A stretch of 64,000 nucleotides of DNA from Bathymodiolus brooksi (lineage: Eukaryota > Mollusca > Bivalvia > Mytilida > Modiolidae): the NCBI GenBank assembly GCA_963680875.1, contig OY804590.1, positions 21,514,640 through 21,578,639 of the forward strand, in the 5' to 3' direction. The notes below the pieces were generated by a model. It saw only the letters and a program-made list of their open reading frames with translations. It ran no database searches and had not been told where the DNA came from. Position numbers and translations under genes: made by a program. Numbering within the stretch: the first letter of the stretch is position 1; each line of letters begins with the position of its first letter. This document shows, one piece after another, positions 47,301 to 56,739 of this stretch.

Positions 47301-50300
47301 GTCGGTGTTTAACACCACTTTCAACAATATTACAATTTTTTTTAACTTGGTGTGATCAGTTTTACTGGTGGAGGAAACTGGAGTACCAGTAGAAAACCAA
47401 AGATCTGCCACAGGTCACTGACAAACTTTACCACATCAAGTTGTATGATAGCACACCTTGCCACATGATGGCAGTCAACCTCACTACTTTAGTAGTGATA
47501 TGCACTAATTGCATGGGTAGATATAAATCCAACTACCATATGATCACAACCACAAAGATTTACTTTTAGATAAATGATGGCTTAGTTTTACTTTTAGATA
47601 AACTAAATGTTCCGAGAAGAAGATTTAAATTTAATTTATTTTTATCAAATTATGCCTAATTTGCATAATTAATATAAATTGGTTTATTTTAGTTTATGGT
47701 GTTTAACGTCACTTTCAACAATATTTCAGTTATATCATGGGGGTCAGTTTTATTGGTGAAGGAAATGGGAGTACACAGGGTTCGAATTCACAACTTAAGT
47801 GGTGATAGGCACTGATTGCACAAGTAATTGTAAACCCAACTACCATATAATCACGACCACCATGGTCCTTAATATAAATTGGCTAAACAAAAAACTTTTT
47901 AAAAAACCATCTATCATTAAAAACTCATTAAGCAAGCTGCAGCTTAAATGAGATATTTAGTAATGGCAGCCATCTTGAATGGAAGATGGGGGTATTGGAC
48001 ACAATTTTGAAAGACCCCCAACAACCTTCTCATTAGGACCATACAAGCTAAGTTTGGCTCAGAGGTTTTGGAGGAAAAGAATTAAATATGAAGGTACTCG
48101 ATAAAACATTATGTGATAAAGTGGAGTTAAACACCATAAGCCTATCGTTGTTGATATTATACAAGGATAGACCTTAAATAGCTCATGCAAGTCTTATTTC
48201 CAAAGGGGTTATTTTAGTGTTTGTAGCTCAGTATATCAATGAATCACTCAGGATAATGACGAGCTTACCTTCTTGTGCAAAATATGCTCGTTGTCCAAAA
48301 CTATTTTCAAGACTGTATCTGTTTGGAACTTCTAGGGCTGTATTTGTCAGTACTACAATACAAAATTACATTTACAGGTAAATTGCATTAATGTATATGT
48401 AACACAGGCAGTTTTTAGTAGAACAGTGTTGCTTGATCTTTAGTTCCCTATGTAGTGTTTTGTAGCTCATTGTTTGTCCTTTCATGGTTTTTTCATTTGG
48501 CCATTGTATTGCATTGATCTCTCCCTCTTCGGTTAACATTATCCCTTTGGTATCTTTTCTTACCCCCCCCCCCCCCCCCCTCCCCCTTTTTAACTTTCTG
48601 TTTACATATCTATCTTCAACTTAAAAAAAAAAAATTCTTTATTTTTTCATCTCTTTTTCTTTAATTTAAGACGTTCCTTCCATATCCATACAATCTTATG
48701 GTAACAAAACCTTACATGTGCATGAGGTTAGAACTGGGAGTATAACACTCTGGTTAGGAGGTTAGGACAATGAGTATTGCACTCAGGTTAGGACTGGGAG
48801 TATTACACTCGTGTTATAGGATTAAGATTTTTATTAATATTTTTTTTCACAAAATTACATTTTGTTGAACTTGGTCATACTTCACCAACATGTAATTCAT
48901 CAGAGTGTATAGGGTTGGGAAAGGGGCCATAGCACTGATCTGTTTTTAACAATCACTGAAATTTACATGTTCATAAACCAAGATGCAATACTAAAAATAT
49001 AATACAATGTAGTTATCTTATCTTATCTTATCTTTAACCTCCTCTGTAGGAGAACCATACGTCAGTATGTAGAACAGGTGCTCCGTTTATGCACAGTGCT
49101 CGTATTCCCTCCACCATTCAAATTTTGGAGTAGGTGGCTATACAAGATAATGGGATGGACCCACAGGAGAAATCTAGCATATACCGAGAGTTACAGAGGC
49201 TCGTTTAGGGTGAATGACAATCCACTAAAAAGTTTGATTCAGTCCTGGAATGGCTCAGTATGTCGTTGTTCTGCATGCAGAAAACATATTCCGCTTTCTG
49301 TTTTATTTCTAGTGCTTTTTCCAAGTTTTAATGCTGCTTAGTTATTTTATGTTTGCTTGATATTGCTTCAGCATGTTTTAGTATGTCTTTTATTTTTGTG
49401 CTTTTTATGTTGCATTTGCTAACTGTATGTGCTTTATATGTGTGTTTATGTGATTATGTTAATATTTGTATGTATCTTGTGCTACTATATATGTATATTC
49501 GGTAAAAAGCTCCTGAGAGCTTATGTTTATTGTTATTCAAAAACCGAATTCAAATAAAGTTTTCTTATCTTATCTTAATCTTATCCACTACAAACCTAAT
49601 CTTGTTGAGATTAGACTTCCGAAGATATTAGAGCAGAAAATGTCTTCGGAAGTCTAATCTCAACAAGATTACCACGAACCACAAAATTGAAACTCTCAGC
49701 TTGAAAAAAAAGTGATAAAGCTTGAAGTGACAACATTTTCGTTTTGCATTTTAGCACTACAAAACTCATTCATTCCTTCTTTGTGGTTCGTATTGCATAG
49801 CAAGTTAAAAACTGCACTCGAGATATCACCCTAAATGAACCCCTGTGCGAGAGTGAGGCTGAATAAATATTACAGTTAAACCTATATGGTCTTATAAGAT
49901 ATGTGAACTCTTAAACGAGGCTCAAGTCATATGAAAACACAGGTGACTGCTTCATAAAGGTGACCGAATGTGTAAGTTTGACTGTACTAATATTATACAC
50001 CAGTGTTTCAGATAGACTTTTAAATCTTCAGGACAATTGCCAGTTTTATCAAAATTTCCCCAGGACATTCTTTAATAATTAAATTAATTTTTATAAAGTT
50101 CTTCAGGACAATTTGAGAAATAGGTGGGCAAATGTCCTGAGACGAGTTCCTAGCTGAATCACTGTACACATATAATTGAAACATTATTCAATCAAACAGT
50201 CAGGAGCCGTCGTGGTCGTGATCGTGTGGTAGTTGGATTTATAACTACCTATGTAATCGTTGCCTATCACCACTGATGTTGTGGGTTCTACTCCCGCTCA

Positions 50301-52281
50301 GGGCGAGGTGTACAACAGTATGTGATAAAGTTTGTCTGTGACTTGCAGCAGGTCAGTGGTTTTCTCCGGGTACTCATGTTTCCTCCACCAATAAAACTGA
50401 CCGTCACGATATAACCGAAATATTGTTGAAAGTGACATTAAACACCATACATTCAACCAATCAACAGATACATACTTTCTAATACATCTACTTTCTGATT
50501 AAGCTGCAGCTCATCTAACTGTGCTAAGTATTCTAGTCCAGGTGGGCATCCAGGAGGCGTCATACCTTCTCCAGCAAATCCAAATTTCTGTCCTGTAAGT
50601 AATAATTTGTCAGCATGATAAGAATAAATAAAATTTACAAAAACCATAGAAAATGCCACTTGTTTTATACAGTACTAACCATGTGTTATTGTTAGAAAAC
50701 ACTGTGATACTATGTAATCAGTGCCTATCACCACTAACGTTGTAAGTTCGAATCCAGCTTATGGCGAGGTGTACTTGATACAACTTTATGTGATAAAGTT
50801 TGTCAGTGACTTGCAGCAGGTCCATGGTTTTCTCTGGGTACTGCGGTTTCCTCCACCAATTAAACTGACTCCACGATATACCTGAAATATTGTTGAAAGT
50901 GGCATTAAACTCCATTACCCTAACCCTAACCATTCAATGCCTTTTCCCAAATATCCTCAAGAACATCTCATCTCTTACCACTTCTTTGCAGATATTCTTT
51001 ATTAAAAGGGTAGATAGGTAGGCAAAACTGTTTATTGTTTTTTTTTATTAGGTTATACAGGACAAGAATCTGACTTGAAAATACCAAAGGGCCAAGGGGC
51101 AATCAGAATCTGTATATCGACGAAGAACAGACAACACAATGGCCAAAAGAAACAGTACAAAAGGACAAACAACGATCAACAAAACATACATATAAAACTA
51201 AAGATCGATTTGATTTGATTTTTGGTATTTAACGCCACTTTCAGCAATATTTCAGCTAAATCATGGTCACCAGTTTTAGTAGTGGAAGAAGCCGGAGTAC
51301 CCGGAGAGAACCACCGACCATGGGCAAGCAACTGGTAAACTTTATCACTTGCGGATGCGAGTCGAGTGCACCCTTTTTGTAATTTACAAAGCCGGGTGCG
51401 AACCCACGCCATATTGGTGATAGGCTTGTATGAGTTGTTAGGTAATCCAGCTACCTAACTCATTGAGCCACCCGGGCCCTACTAATGATCAAGTAACACG
51501 AACCCCACTAAAAACCGGGGGTGAACTCAGGTGCTCTGGAAGGGTAAACCGTTCCTGCTCCACTAGTGACACCCGTCGTGTTAATCTAGTTACAAACTCG
51601 GTGATAAGTCCTGAACGAGGAAAGGACCGGGAAGTGCTTACGACAAGTGGAACATATTCATGTTCATTTGTGGCACAGATATTTCATAACGGTCTACCAA
51701 GTCGTGGCGGCGACCGTAAAACTTTCTAAGTGATGACTTCAACTTAACTAAGAGGAACTCTTGGGTCAGTAACTTCCTTGTTAGCAGCAACCCTCTATCT
51801 AAAAGTGCTTGTCCAAAGATGGAAATAAAAAACTTTAGGGTAGTCACTGAAAATTAGTGTCAATATCGTTAGCAGAAACACACCTATTTTTTCCTTGGTT
51901 TAATAAAAGGTTGAAATACATTGTACATGTATTTCATATGTTCATTACATTTACATTTCTCAACCATTTTTGTGGAGAATTCTATCAAATTCAAAAATCA
52001 ATGCCAAAGATAAACAGTATAATGTTTTATCAATATTGGTACGTTTAATACTTATATGTTCAATCTAATTAAAATTAGATCTCCCCCACTTGCTCCCCCT
52101 TTTTCTTTGTGTGCATGTGACAGCCATCTAATTTTCATTAGATTGCTGAATATATACATGACATATTTGTCACTGGAAATTAAGCAGTTAACAATCAATA
52201 ATTATAAATGTACACTTTTATCTTACCATTACTAGGTGGATTTATGTACTCGAATTTCTCCGGTTTCCTCCACCAATAAAA
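35278..52281 (-). CDS. PLSCR: phospholipid scramblase (PLSCR family), 8 exons plus 1 provisional
   Basis: Membrane-associated scramblase-family protein; members are linked to Ca2+-dependent lipid movement across the plasma membrane, and some also to nuclear roles. Exons (5' to 3'): 52227-52281 (provisional), 50476-50592, 48269-48352, 47160-47236, 43554-43681, 42058-42178, 41239-41338, 38337-38392, 35278-35319. All phases match. The eight firm exons give 241 residues ending at TAA. Family blocks appear in order: [45 protein letters not shown], a cysteine cluster ([13 protein letters not shown]) like the palmitoylation site, [26 protein letters not shown], and the C-terminal hydrophobic helix [11 protein letters not shown] with VFE. 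The start codon was not found. The Ca-binding-like segment is shorter than usual. Confidence 0.93.
35434..36400 (+). pseudogene. Penelope-like (inferred) reverse transcriptase fragment
   Basis: A frame with [20 protein letters not shown] and [14 protein letters not shown] (catalytic box YIDD changed to YIDE) is followed after a frameshift by [16 protein letters not shown] further part resembles [20 protein letters not shown]. The tail after 36110 is its 3' region, shared with 51110-51830. It sits in the last scramblase intron on the opposite strand. Family assignment is from memory and uncertain. Confidence 0.6.
36400..37600. other. scramblase intron, nothing recognised
   Basis: AT-rich; no conserved frame and no clear terminal repeats. 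Confidence 0.4.
37617..38325. mobile_element. palindromic MITE with internal 23-28 bp tandem expansion
   Basis: The left end ACAGTGAAACCTGTCTAAAC and a right part GGTTTGGCTTAGACAAGTTT are inverse. Between them TAAACCTGTCTAAACCAAAC plus CCTGAA recurs about 20 times. The unexpanded relative is at 41664-41845. It starts about 6-10 bp past the donor of the 38337-38392 exon. Confidence 0.75.
38337..38392 (-). CDS. PLSCR: scramblase exon (C-terminal hydrophobic helix)
   Basis: A 56-nt exon with acceptor TTTGTTTTCTTTACAG and donor TTG|GTAAGT. It encodes [18 protein letters not shown], the segment entering the C-terminal membrane helix. A palindromic repeat element begins within about 20 bp of the donor. 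Confidence 0.92.
38400..40510. other. scramblase intron, nothing recognised
   Basis: AT-rich unique-looking sequence. A GC-richer island at 39650-39840 has no conserved frame. Confidence 0.4.
40524..40850. mobile_element. 327-bp MITE, 9-bp target duplication (copy 2, inverted)
   Basis: Same length and ends as the copy at 34388, in opposite orientation. Perfect flanks GTGATCTGG at 40515-40523 and 40851-40859. It lies in a scramblase intron. Confidence 0.85.
41127..41230 (-). mobile_element. SINE family 2, truncated
   Basis: GTGAGTGATTGTTGTTTAAT with AGCAATTTTTCAGCTATATC, adjoining the 41239 exon's donor. Confidence 0.65.
41239..41338 (-). CDS. PLSCR: scramblase exon with the shortened Ca-binding-like segment
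   Basis: The acceptor is TTTATTTTTCTGTAG. The exon encodes [20 protein letters not shown] then [13 protein letters not shown]. Only a weak donor, TTT|GTGAAT at 41238, keeps frame with the next exon and restores the F-P-x-x-D pattern. A GTTTGT donor 4 nt earlier would break the frame. The exon is 100 nt on this choice and leaves in phase 1. A SINE in antisense begins a few bases into the intron. Confidence 0.85.
41390..41505 (+). mobile_element. 3' fragment of the RT element at 35434
   Basis: GTAGATCGTTGTTTGTCCTT and CGATTACCCCTTTAATATCT match the 36280-36370 tail. Confidence 0.5.
41664..41845. mobile_element. palindromic MITE, unexpanded relative
   Basis: GTGAAAACCTGTCTAAACCG at the left and TTGATGGAGACAGGCTTTAC at the right, with AGACAGGTGTTTGGTTTATA inside. 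Confidence 0.6.
42058..42178 (-). CDS. PLSCR: scramblase exon ([15 protein letters not shown])
   Basis: A 121-nt exon with acceptor ACTTTTTTTTAG and donor TTTTAT|GTAAGT. It encodes [20 protein letters not shown] then [20 protein letters not shown], the beta-rich core of the family. It enters in phase 2 and leaves in phase 0. Confidence 0.94.
42218..42521 (+). mobile_element. Tc1/mariner-like MITE, second copy
   Basis: Starts TACAGTATGTGGCCAAAAGT, a typical Tc1-type end, and shares its body with 30655-30990 (TTTGCTCATTATGTTTATAT, TTCAACTAAAAATAAATCCT). Confidence 0.55.
42543..42690 (+). mobile_element. SINE family 1, diverged
   Basis: GATTGTATGGTGGTTGG, GATAAAGTTTGTCAGTGGTT and CCAACAAAACTGAC are recognisable; other parts are decayed. 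Confidence 0.5.
43218..43482 (+). mobile_element. SINE family 1
   Basis: Head GATCGTATAGTTCTTAC, B box GAGTTTGAATCCTG, tail GGAATATTGTTGAAAGTGTC. Confidence 0.7.
43554..43681 (-). CDS. PLSCR: scramblase exon with the cysteine cluster
   Basis: A 128-nt exon with acceptor TTAAATTATAG and donor CAACA|GTAAGT. It encodes [20 protein letters not shown] then [20 protein letters not shown]. The cysteines occupy the place of the palmitoylated CCCPCC motif of vertebrate scramblases. It enters in phase 0 and leaves in phase 2. Confidence 0.94.
43975..44545 (-). mobile_element. SINE family 2 split by a LINE 3' end
   Basis: SINE sequence runs to GTATCGCCCCACTCGGATAT near 44160 and resumes at TCAACCAGTCTTATGCTCTT near 44484. 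Confidence 0.65.
44161..44483 (-). mobile_element. LINE 3' end inserted in a SINE
   Basis: The minus-strand frame [20 protein letters not shown] before a stop resembles a LINE C-terminus. The 3' tail is AATATTGTCTATTGTCTAT. Confidence 0.5.
44577..44700 (+). repeat. AT minisatellite (AAATGTTATTATTATTT)
   Basis: About six units of 18-22 bp. Confidence 0.85.
45148..45475 (+). repeat. AT minisatellite, second block of the same unit
   Basis: Units of about 21 bp (TTTAAATGTTATTATTATTT), interrupted at 45205-45295 by unrelated sequence. Same unit as 44577-44700, so the two blocks were probably once one array. Confidence 0.85.
45886..47160 (-). repeat. 35-bp minisatellite made from a scramblase exon-intron junction
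   Basis: About 37 head-to-tail units of 35 bp, counting the genuine junction at 47160. Read on the minus strand, each unit is 19 bases identical to the end of the 47160-47236 exon (ending GAAGGCATG) plus 16 bases of intron start (GTAAGTTTAA and on). Only two units, near 46180 and 46810, have the GT changed to AT; about 35 keep GTAAG. The exon lies at the high-coordinate end and the array extends into its intron, so the exon junction is the founder. Unit variants are mostly single-base changes shared among scattered units, as expected from repeated slippage or unequal exchange. Confidence 0.95.
47160..47236 (-). CDS. PLSCR: scramblase exon whose 3' junction founded the 35-bp array
   Basis: A 77-nt exon with acceptor TATTTTTTTCAG and donor GGCATG|GTAAGT. 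It encodes [20 protein letters not shown] then TNNEGM, matching the family's CCxRNCCGPxRPF region. It enters in phase 1 and leaves in phase 0. The last 19 bases plus the first 16 intron bases are the monomer of the adjoining minisatellite. Confidence 0.92.
47300..47560 (-). mobile_element. SINE family 1
   Basis: From GTGTTTAACACCACTTTCAA to ATATGATCACAACCACAAAG. Confidence 0.7.
47690..47866 (-). mobile_element. SINE family 1, internally deleted
   Basis: GTTTAACGTCACTTTCAACA to TAATCACGACCACCATGG; B box CGAATT side retained. Confidence 0.65.
48269..48352 (-). CDS. PLSCR: scramblase exon ([15 protein letters not shown])
   Basis: An 84-nt exon with acceptor TTTTGTATTGTAG and donor GAAG|GTAAGC. 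It encodes [20 protein letters not shown] and QRAYFAQE, matching the 'NNxYxxKNSxGQxxYFAAE' stretch of the family. Phases are 1 and 1. Confidence 0.93.
48425..48560 (+). mobile_element. 3' fragment of the RT element at 35434
   Basis: TGTAGCTCATTGTTTGTCCT, CATTTGGCCATTGTATTGCA and ATCCCTTTGGTATCTTTTCT match the 36270-36380 tail. Confidence 0.5.
48563..48580 (+). repeat. poly-C run of 18
   Basis: Homopolymer; assembly length may be inexact. Confidence 0.85.
49012..49577 (+). mobile_element. retroelement 3' end bounded by (TTATC)n
   Basis: The left edge TTATCTTATCTTATCTTATC and right edge AATAAAGTTTTCTTATCTTA carry the same pentamer repeat. The interior is non-coding apart from a short frame. 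It looks like a LINE tail with a TTATC repeat; the source family is unknown. Confidence 0.5.
49602..49670. repeat. perfect 28-bp-arm hairpin
   Basis: TTGTTGAGATTAGACTTCCG and CGGAAGTCTAATCTCAACAA are exact inverses around a 13-17 bp loop. A second inverse pair, ACGAACCACAAA and TTTGTGGTTCGT, lies at 49673 and 49780. Confidence 0.85.
49880..49985. repeat. palindromic repeat, relative of 32395-32500
   Basis: CAGTTAAACC with CAGGTGACTGCTTCATAAAG and GTTTGACTGTA. Confidence 0.45.
50205..50452 (+). mobile_element. SINE family 1, full length
   Basis: GTCGTGGTCGTGATCGTGTG head through TATTGTTGAAAGTGACATTA. It abuts the 50476 exon's donor side by 20 bp. Confidence 0.78.
50476..50592 (-). CDS. PLSCR: scramblase exon with the PPGLEYL motif
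   Basis: A 117-nt exon with acceptor ATTACTTACAG and donor GTATGT. It encodes [20 protein letters not shown] followed by [18 protein letters not shown], the start of the conserved scramblase domain. Phases are 1 and 1. Confidence 0.93.
50700..50932 (+). mobile_element. SINE family 1, head truncated
   Basis: TGTAAGTTCGAATCCAGCTT through GAAATATTGTTGAAAGTGGC. Confidence 0.7.
51100..51835 (-). pseudogene. second copy of the RT element, with a SINE inserted
   Basis: The minus-strand frame [20 protein letters not shown] then [20 protein letters not shown] matches the 35434 element. Its 3' region (GAACCCCACTAAAAACCGGG) continues to about 51110 after the SINE at 51212-51475. Confidence 0.6.
51212..51475 (-). 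mobile_element. SINE with a clear tRNA-like head (related family)
   Basis: On the minus strand the head reads GGGTGGCTCAATGAGTTAGG (A box region) with B box GGGTTCGCACCC. The body shares TAACGCCACTTTCAGCAATA and GGAGTACCCGGAGAGAACC with family 1. Inserted in the RT element. Confidence 0.75.
52227..52281 (-). CDS. PLSCR: provisional scramblase exon, partly within an antisense SINE
   Basis: The donor AATG|GTAAGA and the preceding codons (EYINPPSN) join in phase 1 to the next exon and read on sensibly. The only good acceptor, CAACAATATTTCAG ending at 52282, lies inside a SINE in antisense orientation. The first ten or so codons would therefore be SINE-derived. The acceptors at 52258 and 52249 also keep frame; the one at 52268 would need a phase-2 upstream exon. 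Donor and frame are seen directly; exon use is inferred. Confidence 0.45.
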
Positions 52282-52350
52282 CTGAAATATTGTTGAAAGT
52301 GGCGTTAAACACCATACCCTAACCCTTTTGAAAGTGGCGTTAAACACCAT
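52253..52350 (+). mobile_element. SINE family 1, 3' fragment supplying a splice acceptor in antisense
   Basis: TTTCTCCGGTTTCCTCCACC and GAAATATTGTTGAAAGTGGC, with part of the tail repeated. On the minus strand it provides CAACAATATTTCAG, the candidate acceptor of the first scramblase exon found. Confidence 0.65.
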
Positions 52351-52469
52351 AACCATAACACTGGATACATGAATAGTAATCTCCCTCTTATGAAGGCCAC
52401 CCCTTCAGCAATGAAACGTGACCTTATAAGAGGGGTGGCCTCTCTTGAAATAGGCAATTTAGTAGATAC

Positions 52470-52860
52470 TATCTCATATCTCAGTGAATCTGAAATCTGG
52501 CCTGATTAGAGGTGTGGCATTTGGTGAGAGCGGCCTTATATCGGTGATAGGGAACTGCTGTAAATTATGACAGCTGGTCTGATTATAGGGATGGCATTTG
52601 GTGAGATCGGCCTTATACCGGTGATAGGGAACTGGTGTAAATTATGACAGCTGGTCTGATTATAGGGATGGCATTTGGTGAGAGCGGCCTTATACCGGTG
52701 ATAGGGAACTGGTGTAAATTATGACAGCTGGTCTGATTATAGGGATGGCATTTGGTGAGAGCGGCCTTATACCGGTGATAGGGAACTGGTGTAAATTATG
52801 ACAGCTGGTCTGATTATAGGGATGGCATTTGGTGTACGTGGCCTTATAAGAAGGGGGACT
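52470..52860 (+). repeat. 77-bp minisatellite, about 4-5 copies
   Basis: Unit includes GATAGGGAACTGGTGTAAAT and GGCATTTGGTGAGAGCGGCC. It seems to have grown out of a palindromic element of the 32395 type (AGGGGTGGCCTCTCTTG at its edge). Confidence 0.85.
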
Positions 52861-52944
52861 TCTGTAAATCTATGACAGACTGTAATTATTCTCTGATCAT
52901 GAGGACATCATCAGATGATCAACCGCATACACTATAGAGTAAGG

Positions 52945-53160
52945 GTTATTGTGTTTAATGGTGTTTAATTTATATGGTGGCAGTCAGATTTATTGATGGA
53001 GGAAACTGGACTGAGTACTCGGAGAATACCACCGACCTACCGCAAGTCACTGAAAAACTGTATCACATAATGTTGTATTGAATACTAGTATACAAATGTA
53101 CATCGAACTCACAACGTCAGTGGGACAGTGGTGATAGGCACAGATTGCATAGGTAGGGAG
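52945..53160 (-). mobile_element. SINE family 1, diverged
   Basis: GGAGGAAACTGGACTGAGTA, CACCGACCTACCGCAAGTCA and GTGGTGATAGGCAC. Confidence 0.6.
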
Positions 53161-53655
53161 GACAAACGTAGTCGTCGATAGCGTTATTATTTTCTGTCGG
53201 AGTAGAAAAACCCGAATTTTCACCTTTTTCATTTCATTAGAAAAACACCTAAAATTAATTATTTCGTGATAAAAAATATATCAGATAAAACTTGAAAACT
53301 AGAACTTTATTAATTTGGTAGTTATAAGCATTAAAAATATGATTGGGTACTACTACTGAACGTCCAAAGTGAAGTCGTTTCGAGAAAATCGGACGCCATC
53401 TTGATTTATGTGTCAACGAACAGCCCATTTTCAAAAATAATTCCGGGAGCTATCCCTGGACCAATATTCTTCATGCATGGCTTAAAATTTGCAGAAAGTC
53501 TTCAATTTTACCAATCCGATTGTTAAGAATTTTTTAAAAGTCAAAATCGTAACGTAAAATATAAAAGTTTACAAACATTGTTTTAAACTCGTTTACCGCT
53601 TTTCCGCAAAAAGTTAACAGTCAGATATCAATAATCTGAACCTTCCTCTAAAGAT

Positions 53656-55245
53656 ATGCCGCCAAGGTTTCAATGGATAAGCAGTAATAGCTCCCGGAAA
53701 TCATTGGATGTTTGGTCCATATTTTCCGACTTTGCAATCAGAGTTGAGCGGGAAGAGTTATCGGACGTTGTGTGGCGCATGACCGAAATGTATGTCTTCC
53801 GCCATCTTGGCCAGGACAATTTCAGAGTTGTACCAAAGAAAAATGGAATTTACCGACGTATTGTCCTACCAATTGATACAATAATTATCTAGCATTGATG
53901 TATTCAGACCACGGAGGTCAATCATGCACGGTAAGTAACAAAACTTCTTCTAAAATATAGTTTTATTCTCAAAAGAAATATCGTTTTCAACCGGATCAAA
54001 TGGGGGTTAATTTTGAAAACAAAAGATGCACAAAAATCGCACAGAAACTTTACACGTACTGAATAAATATATATCTTTGCTTCGATAAGTGAAAAAGAGA
54101 TGGGATTTAATTCACGATTTTATTATTTTACTCGAAAAATGGCGAAAACGGCAAGCATCAATATAAAGTTGTCAAATTCTCCCAATCTATAAATAACTTT
54201 ATCCAAGCAGAGCTTTGGTGACGTAATCATGGCTGTTCGGAAATTATCGGGATTTATTAATACATCTATATAAAGGAGTTGTTCCGGTATTCTTTGATAT
54301 TTTTAGAAATGTTCAAGATTTTTTATATTTTATGGTTTTAAATGAAATTTGTCTACATGAAAACTTTTTAGGCATTTCTCATTAAGTTCCTAGTGTATAT
54401 TGTAGCAATACATAGGACAATTGTTTTTAAATACTAAAATAGTAACATGAATTTCCATGCAACATTTTTGAACAATTTATTTAAATTGTTATAAAACATA
54501 ATTATTATGTTTCAGTGCTATTAGGGAAGCTTTATGAAATATATGCTTAATGCATACATTACAGTATGTGAATGTATTAACATTCTGGCTATATACAATG
54601 TAATCAGTGGCAGTGCATGTGATATGCTAAGTTTAATTAATTACATTTTTTTCATTACACCATTACTGTATGCAAACTTGTTTGGTATGACAGAACATTT
54701 ATGATGCATGCAGCAAACATTTCTGGAATAATGCTATTTTTCATATAGAATCTATTTGCCACCAAGCATATATGCATAAAGATAATTTATAGTCGGAAGA
54801 GTGCATTGTATTAAAGCTTTTTTTCATTTGTACATGTATGATAAACTATTTCTGGAAAAGATAAATTATTTTTAATTCTTTATTTTTATTCTGTATAACA
54901 TATTTTAAATGTTTATTTTTATTTTACAGGTGTGATCGTGGCATCTCAGTAGATCATTAAGAGTTTTAAATCATTAAAATGACACTTCTGAAAGTTGATG
55001 CTGTTGATTATGATTCAGTTAATCAAATATGCATTGGATATGCATAGGATCACAAAACACACAATTTAAAGAAATCACAAAGATTTCATTTGGAATAAGT
55101 TGGTCATGAACTGGGACACAGCACTATTTGTAGTCGTCAAATGTAAAATTATAGTATATAAAGGAAAAGAGAGTGACATTTAAGACTGTTATGAATTAAG
55201 ATAATAGTAGAAGATAACAGTTTATTGATTTGTGACAATAAAAAT
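53656..55245 (+). other. possible small spliced transcript
   Basis: A plus-strand frame of 78 codons at 53656-53892 (starting MPPRFQWISSNSS) is followed by a strong donor CACG|GTAAGTAA at 53930. A strong acceptor TTTATTTTACAG ends at 54930, and AATAAA follows near 55237. The 78-codon frame ends before the donor and matches nothing I know. A minimal frame from the ATG at 53924 would run only a few codons past the junction. This could be a non-coding RNA or a 5' part of another gene. Confidence 0.3.
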
Positions 55246-55249
55246 GATA

Positions 55250-56720
55250 ACTTTGAAAATTTGGGACTTTCTAATCGCATGAACTGTTAGCTTAAATCAG
55301 CTAAAATTGTCAAATTTGAGGTTTTTCTCAGACAAAAAAATGAAAATAATGTATAAAATGTGCTAATTAAATGTTTAAAAGATAAAATAACTTCAAGGCT
55401 GGCTTATAAATTGTACAGAGAACATATCTGATAATCCAAATAAGACTTTTCATGGAATACGGGGCCATAATTGAAATATTATTTATACTAAATTTCCAGG
55501 TAGAGGGCTAATGAACCAGGACATAGTTCATACCAGTGTCAGAATTGGGGTTGCTGATAGTTTTCACCTTGTAGTATACAGTTATAGGATCAAAATAATA
55601 CCAAACACTTGAACATTTAATATTATAATATTCAACAATTATTGAAATTGTATCAATTTCAGGAATTATCTGAAATTTTGATTGAACAAAGAAAATTGAC
55701 CTTTTCAATGGAAAAAATGGCAGCTTTTACACAAACTGTAATAATAACTTCATTGATGTATGGATATTGAGGTTGTTTACCATAAAAATATCAATTTGAG
55801 CATACAAAATATAATTAATTCCCTAAAATAGCTTATTTTTACACTTTACGGAGCTCAAAATATTAAGCTGCGGCATATATAATTCTGGCACTACAGACTT
55901 TGAGAATTTTTTTTGCTGATAAATATAGGTGTTCCCTGTTAGAGGGTTCTTTTCCCTACCAAAATCAGTATTCAGAAAAATTCTAGTACTTTTTTCAGAT
56001 TTTTTATGACCAAAAACTTGATTTTTCGAATAAAATTTGACGTTAAAATTATGGAGGCCTGCGCAAAGGAAATAATATTAAAAAAATATATATATTAATT
56101 GAATAAATGATATTCTTGATATTTTTACCTAGAGACTGGGCACTTTGTGGACAGTGCTGCATGTTTCAGCCTTGCAAGTTAAAGGTTTTTGAAGATATTT
56201 GACCACAAACCTGGTAGTTTGAACAAGCAGACAGCTGACACATAAATTAAAAAAACTAAGTCCAAAGGCTATTTTCAATGTTTTAAATTCTGTGACATTT
56301 TTTTCATATAACACCTACAGGTGTGTATAATACCTCTTTTTGAAGCATAAGGAGGATACATTACTATAGAAGAAAGCATGATAACCTATTAGGTAGTGAA
56401 AATAATATATTTTGGTCCTAAAATGTCATTTTTTTTTAACATTTTTCCAAAAAACAGAAAATCAACCACTTTTGGCTCACCGAAAAGGCCATAACTTTTG
56501 AACAGCTCAACCGATTTTAATAATTTTTGTACCAAAATTTCCCATTTTGTATGTACTGTCATATTAAACTATAATTGGATGATTTATTAGCATTTCAATT
56601 TTTGGCTTGACCACCCTAGCATAGGTAATTGTAAACCCAGTTAAAAATCACGACCACGATATGTATCTAATATCTAATTCTTTCAAATTTTGCAGTTAAA
56701 TAAAATAATTATTTTTAACG
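55250..56720. other. AT-rich intergenic, nothing recognised
   Basis: No conserved frame and no clear repeat structure, apart from a SINE-head-like scrap at 56625-56660. Confidence 0.4.
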
Positions 56721-56739
56721 TAAGTTATCTGTTATCTGT

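Noticed and set aside
47161..47355. Plus-strand 64-codon frame
   Set aside because: It is antisense to the scramblase exon at 47160-47236 and continues into intron.
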